A stretch of DNA of 64,000 nt from Flavobacterium soyangense (GCF_015277675.1 NZ_JADHEC010000009.1:1-64000); one strand, 5' to 3'. Counted from the stretch's first letter, positions 45,560 through 54,918 are shown. Numbers and translations are program-made. The notes: generated from the letters alone by a model not told the origin.

Positions 45560-47668
45560 ATGGAAAAATACGTCATCAAGAGAAACGGAGATTACAAACC
45601 GTTTGAAAGTTTTAAAATAGAAGATGCTATCGCAAAAAGTTTTAAAAGTGCCACCATAGCAATTGACGAAAGTGTTTTTGAAAATGTTATCAAAGGATTG
45701 CAATCCAAAGAAACCTGGGCAGTCGAAGAAATTCAGGATTTAATCGAGAAAAGCCTCTTCGAAAAACAATATTTTGAAGTAATGCGTTCCTTTATGTTGT
45801 ACCGTCACACCCGAAAACTACAACGGGAACACATTGAAGGCATCAATGATGATACCACTTATGTTGACAGCTCGCAAACCATAGCAGAATATATTGAACA
45901 AACCGATTGGCGCATCAATGCTAATGCAAACACGTCTTATTCTAATGCTGGTTTAGTGAATAATGTTGCCGGAAAAATCATTGCTAATTATTGGTTGGAT
46001 AAGGTTTACACCAAAGAAGAAGGTTATGCCCATAGAAATGGCGACGTACACATTCACGATTTAGATTGCCTGACAGGATATTGCGCTGGTTGGAGTTTGC
46101 GTGTTTTGTTGAACGAAGGTTTTAACGGAATTCGCGGTCGTGTCGAAAGCAAAGCACCTTCCCATTTTAGGGAAGCTTTGGGACAAATGGCGAATTTCCT
46201 TGGGATTTTGCAAAGCGAATGGGCTGGTGCACAAGCATTCAGTTCATTCGATACGTATCTTGCTCCATATGTTTTCAAAGATGATTTGTCGTTTGACGAC
46301 GTGTTGAAAGCTGTACGCAGTTTTGTCTATAATTTGAATGTTCCTGCACGTTGGGGACAATCCCCTTTCACAAATATCACTTTGGATTGGGTAGTTCCGG
46401 AAGATTTAAAAACTCAAATTCCAACAAAAAACGACTTTCATTTTTTCGAAAACAATTTCAATCATGACCTTTTAGTTAGAGCTCAAGAACGCGGAGTTGT
46501 GAAAGTTACCGATTTGCGTTATGAACATTTTCAAAAAGAAATGAACCTCATCAACAAAGCATATTATACCGTAATGACTGAAGGCGATGCCAACGGGCAG
46601 CCTTTTACTTTCCCCATCCCAACTGTGAATATTACCGAAGAATTCGACTGGGATGGAGAAAATACCGACTTGCTTTTTGAAAATACAGCGAAAATTGGTT
46701 CATCATATTTCCAAAATTTCATAGGAAGCCAATATAAATTGGACGAAAATGGAAACAAAGTAGAAAATGAAAGTGCGTATAAACCCAATGCTGTTCGTAG
46801 TATGTGTTGCCGTTTACAACTCGATTTGCGCGAATTATTAAAGCGTGGAAATGGGCTTTTTGGTAGCGCCGAAATGACGGGAAGTATTGGCGTTGTAACC
46901 ATAAATATGGCACGTTTAGGCTATTTATACAGAGGAAACAAAGAAGAATTATACAAACAATTAGACAAATTATTATATATTTCTAAATCGACTTTAGAGA
47001 AAAAACGTGTATTCATTCAAGAAATGTACGACCGTGGTTTGTATCCTTATACCAAACGTTATTTGCAACATTTCAGAAACCACTTTTCAACTATTGGTGT
47101 AAATGGAATCAATGAAATGATTGTGAATTTTACTGGAAGTCAAGATACGGTAACGTCTCCAACAGGAATTGATTTTGCTTCCGAAATTCTGGAACATATT
47201 CGCGGACGAATGAAAGAGTTTCAGTCAGCAACCGGGAATTTATATAATCTTGAAGCCACGCCAGCCGAAGGAACTACCTATCGTTTTGCCAAAGAAGACA
47301 AAAAACGTTTCCCAAATATCATACAAGCCGGACAAGATGATAATATTTATTACACCAACAGTTCCCAAATTCCGGTGGATCATACCGAAGATCCATTTGA
47401 AGCTTTGCTCTTGCAAGATGAATTGCAATGTAAATATACCGGAGGAACTGTTTTACACTTGTACATGAGCGAAAAAATGACTTCGCCGGAAGCCTGCAAA
47501 CAGTTTGTCAAAAAAGTGGTGTCGAGTTTCAGACTGCCATACATCACGGTGACTCCCGTGTTTAGTGTTTGTCCTGTTCACGGTTATTTGAATGGTGAAC
47601 ACGAATATTGTCCAAAATGTGATGATGCCCTAATTGAAAAACAAAAAAAATTAAAATATGAAAACTGA
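45560..47668 (+). CDS. nrdD: Anaerobic ribonucleoside-triphosphate reductase, main part (class III, lacks the glycyl-radical motif)
   Basis: Makes deoxynucleotides without oxygen. 702 residues: an N-terminal ATP-cone (about 1-95, YVIKRNGDYKPFESFKIEDA), the ten-stranded barrel with GDVHIHDLDCLTGYCAGWSL near 158-177, active-site cysteine region RSMCCRLQLDLRELL near 413 and GFASEILEHIRGRM-like sequence near 540. It ends with a zinc-site segment, VCPVHGYLNGEHEYCPKCDD, and then KYEN-stop. Class III enzymes normally continue into a C-terminal R(V/I)xGYxRP glycyl-radical loop; here that part is missing and is coded by a separate small frame (47658-47828) overlapping by 11 bases. 41 bases downstream of ric. 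Confidence 0.92.
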   Translation: MEKYVIKRNGDYKPFESFKIEDAIAKSFKSATIAIDESVFENVIKGLQSKETWAVEEIQDLIEKSLFEKQYFEVMRSFMLYRHTRKLQREHIEGINDDTTYVDSSQTIAEYIEQTDWRINANANTSYSNAGLVNNVAGKIIANYWLDKVYTKEEGYAHRNGDVHIHDLDCLTGYCAGWSLRVLLNEGFNGIRGRVESKAPSHFREALGQMANFLGILQSEWAGAQAFSSFDTYLAPYVFKDDLSFDDVLKAVRSFVYNLNVPARWGQSPFTNITLDWVVPEDLKTQIPTKNDFHFFENNFNHDLLVRAQERGVVKVTDLRYEHFQKEMNLINKAYYTVMTEGDANGQPFTFPIPTVNITEEFDWDGENTDLLFENTAKIGSSYFQNFIGSQYKLDENGNKVENESAYKPNAVRSMCCRLQLDLRELLKRGNGLFGSAEMTGSIGVVTINMARLGYLYRGNKEELYKQLDKLLYISKSTLEKKRVFIQEMYDRGLYPYTKRYLQHFRNHFSTIGVNGINEMIVNFTGSQDTVTSPTGIDFASEILEHIRGRMKEFQSATGNLYNLEATPAEGTTYRFAKEDKKRFPNIIQAGQDDNIYYTNSSQIPVDHTEDPFEALLLQDELQCKYTGGTVLHLYMSEKMTSPEACKQFVKKVVSSFRLPYITVTPVFSVCPVHGYLNGEHEYCPKCDDALIEKQKKLKYEN

Positions 47669-47828
47669 AACTAAAACGAATCCGATTTTAGAAGAAAACC
47701 AGCATTTGAGAACGAAATGCCTAGTTTACACGCGTGTAATGGGCTATCACAGACCCGTAGAAAGTTTTAATATTGGCAAAAAAGGTGAACACAAACAACG
47801 AACTCATTTCACTGAAGGAAAATGTTAG
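47658..47828 (+). CDS. Separate glycyl-radical peptide of NrdD
   Basis: A 56-residue frame (ATG 47658, TAG 47826-47828) that overlaps the end of nrdD by 11 bases and the start of nrdG. It reads CLVYTRVMGYHRPVESFNIG from residue 21, followed by KKGEH. This is the C-terminal radical loop of class III ribonucleotide reductases (pattern: VYSRVxGYxRPVxxWNxGKxxE), with Gly29 as the candidate radical site. The frame is +1 relative to nrdD and has a stop (TAA 47652-47654) just before its ATG, so it is not joined by a simple -1 slip. Either NrdD is a natural two-piece enzyme, or an assembly or real frameshift is present. A-rich sequence upstream of its ATG allows initiation. Confidence 0.75.
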   Translation: MKTETKTNPILEENQHLRTKCLVYTRVMGYHRPVESFNIGKKGEHKQRTHFTEGKC

Positions 47829-48501
47829 CAAGCCCATTTACGGCTTAACGCCATTCACTTTATTGGATTATCCGCATAAATCAGCCTGCATTCTTTGGTT
47901 TGCAGGCTGCAATATGCGTTGTTTGTATTGCTACAACCCAGAAATCGTGCTAGGAAAAGGAAGCCTTTCTTTCGAAAAAATACTTTCTTTTCTGCATTCT
48001 CGAAAAAACTTGTTGGATGCCGTTGTTTTTAGCGGCGGAGAATGTGTTTTGCATAAAAATATCCTTACACTGATAGCCAAAGTCAAAAAGATGGGCTTTC
48101 TGGTAAAAATTGACACCAACGGAAGTTTGCCTGACACGATGCAACAATTGCTTAACCAAAACTTGGTTGACTATATTGCCTTGGATTTTAAAGCTCCAAA
48201 ATCAAAATTTCAATCCATCACACAATCTGATTTTTATGATTCTTTCGAAAAAACATTAGATTTGATGTTAAAAATTGAAATTCCTTTTGAGGTTCGGACA
48301 ACTTATCATTCTGATTTGTTGGCAGAAGAAGATTTACGGGAAATGGTTCACTTTTTGGAAAATAAGAACTTTGCAGGCAATTATTACATACAGTATTTTA
48401 AAAACAATGTGGAAACACTTTCAAAATTAGAACGTTCTAATAATAGAATCGACTGCGAAAAATTATCCACACAAACGATAAAGATTATTTTAAGAGAGTA
48501 A
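47773..48501 (+). CDS. nrdG: Anaerobic ribonucleotide reductase activating protein (radical SAM)
   Basis: Forms the glycyl radical on NrdD using S-adenosylmethionine and a [4Fe-4S] cluster. The cluster motif C-x3-C-x2-C is visible in FAGCNMRCLYCYNPE. Other features are PIYGLTPFTLLDYPHKSACI at the start of the domain and AVVFSGGECVLHKNIL. Length 242 residues from TTG 47773; a GTG at 47785 is an equally possible start and no ATG is available, so the N-terminus is uncertain. It overlaps the glycyl-radical peptide by 44-56 bases in another frame, which points to tight translational coupling. Confidence 0.9.
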   Translation: MAKKVNTNNELISLKENVSKPIYGLTPFTLLDYPHKSACILWFAGCNMRCLYCYNPEIVLGKGSLSFEKILSFLHSRKNLLDAVVFSGGECVLHKNILTLIAKVKKMGFLVKIDTNGSLPDTMQQLLNQNLVDYIALDFKAPKSKFQSITQSDFYDSFEKTLDLMLKIEIPFEVRTTYHSDLLAEEDLREMVHFLENKNFAGNYYIQYFKNNVETLSKLERSNNRIDCEKLSTQTIKIILRE

Positions 48502-48523
48502 ACTAATTTCTAATACAAAAAAA

Positions 48524-48955
48524 ATGTTTTCAAAAACCTGTGAATATGCCATTCGTGCTTCTATTTTTATAGCAACACAATCCCATCAAAACAAAAGGGT
48601 TACTATAAAAGAAATTGCCGAAAAAATAAATTCTCCAAAGTCTTTTACCGCCAAGATTCTCCAGATTTTGGCCAAAAATAATCTCGTCCATTCCGTTAAG
48701 GGAATAGGCGGCGGTTTTGAAATTCCAAAAGAAATTATGAGCGGAATCAAGCTTTCGCAAATTGTAACTGCCATTGATGGCGATTCGATTTTCATTTGTT
48801 GTGGCTTGGGATTAGGAAAATGTTCCGAAATTCACCATTGTTCTGTTCATGAAAAATTCAAGGAAATAAGAAGCGAAATAGTCACTTTGCTCGTTAATAC
48901 CAATCTCGAAGAACTCGCTTTGGGCATCAAATTAGGAGATTCTTTTTTGAAATAA
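48524..48955 (+). CDS. Rrf2-family regulator, NsrR-like
   Basis: A 143-residue winged-helix regulator: MFSKTCEYAIRASIFIATQS, VTIKEIAEKINSPKSFTAKI with recognition helix, and the wing NLVHSVKGIGGGFEI. It keeps three well-spaced cysteines that can hold an Fe-S cluster, Cys93-x6-Cys100-x5-Cys106 in CGLGLGKCSEIHHC, plus Cys92. This spacing is like that of NsrR/IscR, which sense NO or cluster status. Being in one operon with ric and the anaerobic reductase, it most likely senses NO. Whether it represses this operon is not shown. Confidence 0.85.
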   Translation: MFSKTCEYAIRASIFIATQSHQNKRVTIKEIAEKINSPKSFTAKILQILAKNNLVHSVKGIGGGFEIPKEIMSGIKLSQIVTAIDGDSIFICCGLGLGKCSEIHHCSVHEKFKEIRSEIVTLLVNTNLEELALGIKLGDSFLK

Positions 48956-48994
48956 TTCCTAAAAAAATTCCAAATAAATACCTATATTTCGACC

Positions 48995-50047
48995 ATGAAA
49001 ATATCAAAAAAAATAAATGAATTTAGACGAAGTTTAACTCATTTAATTACTAAAAATATTGGCAATTCACAACTAAATCAGAATACGGGTATTATTGATA
49101 AAGCCAAAATTAAAAGAATTTTAATTTGTAGACCTAATCAAAGATTAGGCAATTTATTATTGATTACACCATTGATTGAAGAAGTGACAAAAACTTTTCC
49201 GGAATGCAAAATTGACTTATTTGTAAAAGGAACTCTAGCTCCAATTGTTTTTGAAAATTATAAAAATATTAATCTCGTCTTTGAACTGCCTAAAAAGCCC
49301 TTTAAAACTTTAATAAACTATTTTCAAGTCTGGACAAAAATAAGAAAACAGCACTATGACATTGTAATTAATGTGGATAAAAACTCATCATCGGGAAAAC
49401 TGGCTACTCAGTTTACCTATTCAAAATACAAATTTTTTGGTGATTCTGTTGATGACAATGCTTTGAAACATAAAGACTATGAACACATTGCAAAATATCC
49501 TACTTATAACTTTAGAAGTTATTTAACGCAATTAGGCATAGAAAAAAACGAGAATCCAATCCCTTCTTTAAATCTCAAATTAAGTTCTGCAGAAATTGCC
49601 GAAGGAAAAAAATTATTAAAAGACATTGTCAATAATGACAAAAAGACGATTTGCATCTTTACGTTTGCAACAGGCGAAAAATGTTATTCAGAATCGTGGT
49701 GGGAAAATTTTTATGGCCGATTAAAAAAGGAATACTCAAATTACAATATTATTGAAGTTTTACCGGTTGAAAATGTTTCTCAAATAGCATTTAAAGCACC
49801 TACTTTTTACAGCAAGGATATCCGTCAAATAGGTTCATTAATTGCAAATACAGAACTATTTATTGGTGCTGACAGCGGAATTATGCATTTGGCAAGTTCT
49901 GTAAAAACGACCACTGTTGGACTATTTTCAATCACTGATATAAATAAATACCAGCCCTATGACAACAATAGTGTGGCAATAAACACCAACATTAGTGACA
50001 CTGATGATTGCATCAAAATAATCAACAGCACTATTATTCCTGCTTAA
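48995..50047 (+). CDS. Glycosyltransferase family 9 protein
   Basis: A 350-residue heptosyltransferase-like enzyme of lipopolysaccharide or capsule assembly. KRILICRPNQRLGNLLLITP near 40-59 is the N-terminal family motif (normally DRIGD), and FIGADSGIMHLASSVKTTTV near 288-307 is the C-terminal nucleotide-sugar site. No signal peptide or membrane helix. It follows the Rrf2 gene after 39 bases and may be read as the last gene of the ric-nrd transcript, though its job has no evident link to it. Confidence 0.85.
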   Translation: MKISKKINEFRRSLTHLITKNIGNSQLNQNTGIIDKAKIKRILICRPNQRLGNLLLITPLIEEVTKTFPECKIDLFVKGTLAPIVFENYKNINLVFELPKKPFKTLINYFQVWTKIRKQHYDIVINVDKNSSSGKLATQFTYSKYKFFGDSVDDNALKHKDYEHIAKYPTYNFRSYLTQLGIEKNENPIPSLNLKLSSAEIAEGKKLLKDIVNNDKKTICIFTFATGEKCYSESWWENFYGRLKKEYSNYNIIEVLPVENVSQIAFKAPTFYSKDIRQIGSLIANTELFIGADSGIMHLASSVKTTTVGLFSITDINKYQPYDNNSVAINTNISDTDDCIKIINSTIIPA

Positions 50048-50078
50048 TATCGCTTTCGAAACCATCATTAAAATCAAC

Positions 50079-50107
50079 AAAAAAGCCCGCCTAAAAATTA
50101 AGCGAGC
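50079..50107 (-). terminator. Terminator of the nitronate-monooxygenase-like gene
   Basis: GCTCGC-TTAATTTTTAG-GCGGGC followed by six T on the minus strand, 20 bases after the stop at 50128. A-rich sequence on the other side could let it act weakly for the convergent operon too. Confidence 0.75.
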
Positions 50108-50127
50108 ATTTTACTATAAAAATATTC

Positions 50128-51942
50128 TTAAGCCACCAGTAATTCTGGCACTTCCACTCCACTTAATTCCATTAAATAATAGTCCAGTTGTTTTTGAATC
50201 TCGTTGATGCTTTTTTCAAAATAATTTGTGGTTGTAAAAAAATTTTGGTAAAAATTAATCCCTTCTAATAAATTGCTTTTAAAGGCTTTCAATTTCTTTA
50301 TCTGTGAAGCAGTGACTTCATTTGAAACTGAACCGATTTCATTTTTCAAATAATCAATATACATTTTCAATTCCTTGATAAATAAATTTGGGCGATAGAC
50401 GTCTGTCATCACAGTTGCGTTCCCGTAAATGTGCTGAACCATATCAGAAAGCGAAACTTCCTTGTCAAAATAAGCCATATTTGGACCCGGACAAATAATC
50501 ACGCCCTGTGATTGCCCCGAAATTTTAATATTATTTTCTAAATAGGAAGCATTAGCAAGACCTACACAAAGACAGGCTTTTTCAGTAATGTCAAACTTCA
50601 TTTTTTCAAAAGTTTCTATTGATATTGTGTCTTTTACGGCTTCTAATTCATCCAATTTTACATCTTGATATTTCTTCGAAGACGTACAAATTCCTTCGTT
50701 GCCAAATTCTTTGCTTAAAGCCAAAAACTTTTTCGGACAAGAACTTCCTGCTTTATTGTCATCAATACGCTTTTGTTTAAACATTTCGTTTGTCGTCCCC
50801 CTCAAGGTATTGAATGGCACTCCCAAAGGTGAAATATGGCTCAAATATAAATCTTCTTCTTTGGCATTAATCAACAATTCTCTTGTGGCTGCATCAACTG
50901 AAGTAGCTTCCGGAACCAATAAAAATGGCGTTCCCCAACCTACAGAATCCATATTGTAATGGTCGATTAAAAAATCATGCTCCTCAGCAGTTCCCACGCC
51001 ACCTTGAACCGTAATTTTTAAATCCAATGGTGTTGAAGGAATATGCATTTCCTTTTGCCCTAAGGCCTTTACCATCAAATCGTGTGCGGATTGTATTAAC
51101 TGGTCTTTTTTATGTTTGAATTCTTCTAAAATTGGACCCAATAAATAACCATCGGTTGCAAAAGCATGTCCACCACAATTCAGTCCTGATTCAATTCTGT
51201 ATTCAGAAACCCAAAGTCCTTTTTTGGCCAAGAAATTTCCTTGTATCATTGCCGAACGGAAATCACTTACTTTCAGGATGATTTTCTTTTTCAAATTGTC
51301 ATTTAAATCTGGAAAGAAAGAGGAGAAATTTTCGAAATAAGCAAATAATCTTGGATTCATCCCTGCAGAAAGCACTACTGAAGAAGTTAAATCACTATTG
51401 GCAAACCCGCGAAGAGCTGCGTGTGCGTCATTAAACTCAACTGGTAATTGTTCGTTTTTATCGAAATTGTCTTTATCGAGTTTAGTCATAATATTCACGT
51501 CGATATCACCTGGAGAAAGATTAGCTTCAAGGTAATGTTTGATATTTTCCTTGAAAGCAATTCCATCTTCCATCAGGTGTTCCAATCCTTTTTTAATTTC
51601 GGATTTGTTAGGCAACATTGCAATAAAATTTTCCAATGCTTGTTTGCTTTCGGACAATTCAGTTTTGAAACTTTCGAATTTTTCTTTAACGATTTTATCG
51701 ACCAAATTCAAATAAGAGGTAATTCGTTCTGCACGATAATCGTGTATTTTTTGGGTAATTTCTTGATAAGGAACATCAAATTTTTCGCTGTAAAAAGCTC
51801 TCATTTTTTCAATGAGTTCATCATCGGCAATAGAAATTACTGATGAAATTCCGTACTTTGCCACTCTAATAGGACTATCAATCGTGAAAGCCAATCCCAT
51901 AACCGGTATGTGAAAAGTATGTAACTGTTTATTTGTTGTCAT
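50128..51942 (-). CDS. Uncharacterised protein with a nitronate monooxygenase-like TIM-barrel region
   Basis: A 604-residue cytoplasmic protein that I cannot place with certainty. It begins HTFHIPVMGLAFTIDSPIRV, like the start of NPD/2-nitropropane dioxygenase barrels, and holds GGVGTAEEHDFLIDHYNMDS and SVGWGTPFLLVPEATSVDAA, which resemble the phosphate-binding end of FMN barrels. Between lies about 200 residues of helical insert and NCGGHAFATDGYLLGP. The C-terminal third has cysteines in SSCPKKF, EGICTSSK, ACLCVGLANA and IICPGPNMA, which could hold a metal or cluster. Start at ATG 51942 chosen over one 51 bases upstream, as a GATATTTG near-consensus -7 box lies between. Single-gene unit. Confidence 0.6.
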   Translation of the reverse strand: MTTNKQLHTFHIPVMGLAFTIDSPIRVAKYGISSVISIADDELIEKMRAFYSEKFDVPYQEITQKIHDYRAERITSYLNLVDKIVKEKFESFKTELSESKQALENFIAMLPNKSEIKKGLEHLMEDGIAFKENIKHYLEANLSPGDIDVNIMTKLDKDNFDKNEQLPVEFNDAHAALRGFANSDLTSSVVLSAGMNPRLFAYFENFSSFFPDLNDNLKKKIILKVSDFRSAMIQGNFLAKKGLWVSEYRIESGLNCGGHAFATDGYLLGPILEEFKHKKDQLIQSAHDLMVKALGQKEMHIPSTPLDLKITVQGGVGTAEEHDFLIDHYNMDSVGWGTPFLLVPEATSVDAATRELLINAKEEDLYLSHISPLGVPFNTLRGTTNEMFKQKRIDDNKAGSSCPKKFLALSKEFGNEGICTSSKKYQDVKLDELEAVKDTISIETFEKMKFDITEKACLCVGLANASYLENNIKISGQSQGVIICPGPNMAYFDKEVSLSDMVQHIYGNATVMTDVYRPNLFIKELKMYIDYLKNEIGSVSNEVTASQIKKLKAFKSNLLEGINFYQNFFTTTNYFEKSINEIQKQLDYYLMELSGVEVPELLVA

Positions 51943-52123
51943 GCAATAAAATAATTTGTTAAAAGTATTAATCGCAAATATCGAGAAAGCCATTAATATA
52001 AAACCTGATAATTGTCATATGTTCTGGGAGTTTAATAATATTTTAGGGCAACAATGTGTTTAATCTTATAAGTGAGCAGAAAAAACACAATATTTTTTGA
52101 GTTTATTGTTTTTTAAATAAGTG

Positions 52124-52131
52124 TATCTTTG
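52124..52131 (+). promoter_or_regulatory. Promoter -7 box (TATCTTTG) of nadAB
   Basis: TATCTTTG matches TAnnTTTG; a TTG at 52106-52108 lies 15 bases upstream, slightly closer than usual. Leader of about 38 nt that ends GAGGA five bases or less before the ATG. Confidence 0.5.
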
Positions 52132-52174
52132 TGAAAAATAATTTTTAAATTTAAAAAATTAAATTAATTGAGGA

Positions 52175-53104
52175 ATGAAAAGTCTTAAAGAACGAATATT
52201 GGAATTGAAAAAAGAGAAAAATGCGGTTATTTTAGCCCATTATTATCAGGAAGCCGATATTCAGGATATAGCAGATTATGTAGGTGATAGTTTAGGATTA
52301 TCGCAGGAAGCAATGAAAGTGGATGCCGATATTATCCTTTTTGCAGGGGTGCATTTTATGGCTGAAACAGCAAAAATATTAAACCCAACAAAAAAAGTAA
52401 TTCTTCCTGATTTGAATGCTGGTTGTTCCCTAGCTGAATCCTGTCCAGCAGATTCCTTCAAGAAATTTATTGATGAACATCCAGGTCACGTTGTTATTAC
52501 TTATGTGAATTGTTCTGCCGAAGTGAAGGCCTTGACTGATATTGTTTGTACTTCATCCAATGCCGTAAAAATAGTAGAGTCAATTCCAAAAGAAACCCCG
52601 ATTATTTTTGCTCCGGATAAAAATCTAGGAAAATACATCATCCATAAAACAGGACGCGACATGTTGCTTTGGGATGGTTCTTGTGTCGTTCATGAAGCTT
52701 TTTCATTGGATAAATTGATTGAGCTATACAAAGAAAATCCAGATGCAAAAATCATTGCACATCCCGAATCTGAGACCCATATTCTAAAAACCGCAGCTTA
52801 CATAGGTTCAACAGCAGGAATGATTGAGTTTGTAAAAACAGATCCAAGCAAAAAATTTATTGTTGCTACTGAAGCAGGAATTCTTCATAAAATGCAACAG
52901 GAAGTTCCTGATAAAATATTAATTCCGGCACCTGCTGAAGAAGACAACACTTGTGCCTGCAGCGAATGTCCATATATGAAAATGAACACTTTACAAAAAG
53001 TGTACGACTGTTTGCTTAATGAAAGCCCAGAAATTACTGTCCCGGCAGATATTATGAAAAAAGCATTGATTCCTATTGAAAGAATGCTTGAATTATCAAA
53101 ATAA
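52175..53104 (+). CDS. nadA: Quinolinate synthase A
   Basis: Makes quinolinate from iminoaspartate and dihydroxyacetone phosphate in NAD synthesis, using a [4Fe-4S] cluster. 309 residues: [20 protein letters not shown] near 17-36, [23 protein letters not shown] (first ligand region), [21 protein letters not shown] and the C-terminal [15 protein letters not shown] (last cluster cysteine). Intact. Its stop shares a base with the nadB start (TAATG), so the two are translationally coupled. Confidence 0.96.
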   Translation: MKSLKERILELKKEKNAVILAHYYQEADIQDIADYVGDSLGLSQEAMKVDADIILFAGVHFMAETAKILNPTKKVILPDLNAGCSLAESCPADSFKKFIDEHPGHVVITYVNCSAEVKALTDIVCTSSNAVKIVESIPKETPIIFAPDKNLGKYIIHKTGRDMLLWDGSCVVHEAFSLDKLIELYKENPDAKIIAHPESETHILKTAAYIGSTAGMIEFVKTDPSKKFIVATEAGILHKMQQEVPDKILIPAPAEEDNTCACSECPYMKMNTLQKVYDCLLNESPEITVPADIMKKALIPIERMLELSK

Positions 53105-54624
53105 TGATCCAAACAAATTACTTAATTATAGGTTCCGGAGTTGCAGGATTAACCTTTGCCCTAAAAATAGCAGAGCGATTTCCAGATAAAAAAATCACGA
53201 TTGTAACCAAGGCTAATGCGGATGAATCCAATACCAAATATGCTCAAGGCGGTATTGCCATTGTCACTGACAAAGAAGAAGACTCCTATCAAAAACATAT
53301 TGAAGACACGCTAATTTGTGGTGATGGATTGTGTGATAGATCTGTGGTGGAAATGGTTATCACCGAAGGTCCAAAACGTCTAAAAGAATTGATCGAATGG
53401 GGAGCAAAATTTGACAAAAATGTTGAAGGAACCTTAGATTTAGGCAAAGAAGGAGGTCATTCAGAAAACAGGGTCGTTCATCATAAAGACCAAACGGGTC
53501 AGGAAATTCAACGTGCCATTTTATCCCAAGTACACAAAAAAGAAAACATCAGCGTTTTAGATTACCATTTAGCCATTGATTTAATCACGGAAAATAATCG
53601 ATGTTTTGGAGCTTATGTTTTGGATGAAAAAACAAACGAAATTCTCACTTTCAAATCAGATTTTACTTTGCTTGCCACTGGCGGAATTGGTCATCTTTAT
53701 GGCCATACCACAAATCCAGTAATTGCTACCGGTGACGGAATTGCTATGGCTTTCCGAGCAAATGCTATCATCAAAGAAATGGAATTTATTCAATTTCACC
53801 CCACCGCTTTATATGATGCCAAAACTGGAACTTCCTTTTTAATATCTGAAGCCGTTCGTGGTTTTGGTGCTTATTTGCGTACGAAAAACGGTCATCGTTT
53901 TATGCCCGATTATGATTCCAGAGGCGACTTGGCTTCGCGAGATATTGTTTCGCAAAGCATTGACTTGGAACTTAAAAAGTCTGGTGATGAATGTGTGTAT
54001 CTCGATTGTACTCATTTGGACATGGATGCTTTTAAAAAACATTTTCCTATGATTTATGAGCGTTGCAAGAGCCTTGGAATAGACTTGGCAAAAGATTGGA
54101 TTCCCGTAGTTCCGGCTCAACATTATCTTTGCGGAGGAATCGTAGTGGACAAAACCGGCAAAACTTCCATAGAAAATCTGTTTGCCTGCGGCGAATGTTC
54201 TCGAACTGGCTTGCACGGCGCCAACAGATTGGCTTCAAATTCTTTATTGGAAGCGTTAGTTTATTCGGATAAAATCTATAACTATTTGGCTAATACTTCT
54301 TTTGATAAAAGCCAATTCGATCACACAGTTTCTGACTGGAAACTAGTTGAAAAACCATCAATAAATCAATATTTTGTTGCCAAAAGAAAAGCAGAATTAC
54401 AACTTTTGATGCGTCAAAATGCCGGAATTGTCCGTAATGATGCTGATTTGCTTAAAGCCAAAGAGAAACTTACTCTTTGGAAAAATGAAATTGAAGAAAA
54501 AATAAAAAGTCACCAAATTAATGCTGAATTGTGTGAATTGCAAAATTTGATTACCATTGGAACCTTAATTGTTCAACAATCCATTGACCGAAATGAAAAT
54601 CGTGGTGGTTTTGTGAAAATTTAA
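53104..54624 (+). CDS. nadB: L-aspartate oxidase
   Basis: FAD enzyme that oxidises aspartate to iminoaspartate, the substrate of NadA; can use fumarate instead of oxygen, so works without air. 506 residues: N-terminal FAD motif LIIGSGVAGLTFALKIAE, NTKYAQGGIAIVTDKEEDSY near 38-57, HSENRVVHHKDQTGQEIQRA near 119, the fumarate-reductase-like EFIQFHPTALYD and GGIVVDKTGKTSIENLFACGECSRTGLHGANRLASNSLLEALVYS, which together make the active site and flavin contacts. Overlaps nadA by one base. Confidence 0.96.
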   Translation: MIQTNYLIIGSGVAGLTFALKIAERFPDKKITIVTKANADESNTKYAQGGIAIVTDKEEDSYQKHIEDTLICGDGLCDRSVVEMVITEGPKRLKELIEWGAKFDKNVEGTLDLGKEGGHSENRVVHHKDQTGQEIQRAILSQVHKKENISVLDYHLAIDLITENNRCFGAYVLDEKTNEILTFKSDFTLLATGGIGHLYGHTTNPVIATGDGIAMAFRANAIIKEMEFIQFHPTALYDAKTGTSFLISEAVRGFGAYLRTKNGHRFMPDYDSRGDLASRDIVSQSIDLELKKSGDECVYLDCTHLDMDAFKKHFPMIYERCKSLGIDLAKDWIPVVPAQHYLCGGIVVDKTGKTSIENLFACGECSRTGLHGANRLASNSLLEALVYSDKIYNYLANTSFDKSQFDHTVSDWKLVEKPSINQYFVAKRKAELQLLMRQNAGIVRNDADLLKAKEKLTLWKNEIEEKIKSHQINAELCELQNLITIGTLIVQQSIDRNENRGGFVKI

Positions 54625-54810
54625 TTGCCTTAATCCAATCTCACATTCTAAAATAAATTCCTTACTTCTTTTGGAATGGTATCCCAATCCGATACGAAAT
54701 TTAAAAGAAAATTCTTTTAAATCGATGCTGCCTTTTATCTAAACATCACCTCAAAATAAAGAATATAAATTGTAATAGTTTCTTATTATTCTATCAAATT
54801 CTAGGTTTTT

Positions 54811-54824
54811 ATGATTTTAGTCAT
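54811..54824 (+). promoter_or_regulatory. FNR/DNR-like site upstream of the Crp/Fnr regulator gene
   Basis: ATGATTTTAGTCAT is an imperfect palindrome of the same form as the ric operator. Its centre lies about 43 bases before the transcription start predicted from the -7 box at 54848-54855, which is the class II activator position for Crp/Fnr proteins and suggests autoactivation. Confidence 0.6.
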
Positions 54825-54847
54825 AATTTATTTAACTTTATAAAAAT

Positions 54848-54855
54848 TAAATTTG
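54848..54855 (+). promoter_or_regulatory. Promoter -7 box (TAAATTTG) of the Crp/Fnr regulator gene
   Basis: TAAATTTG matches TAnnTTTG. No -33 TTG at the expected distance; the FNR-like site occupies the region just upstream instead. Confidence 0.55.
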
Positions 54856-54918
54856 TGGCCATCATGTGTATTTTGCCCATTTATTGCAAAAAAATACATA
54901 AATTATTCGAAATAAATT

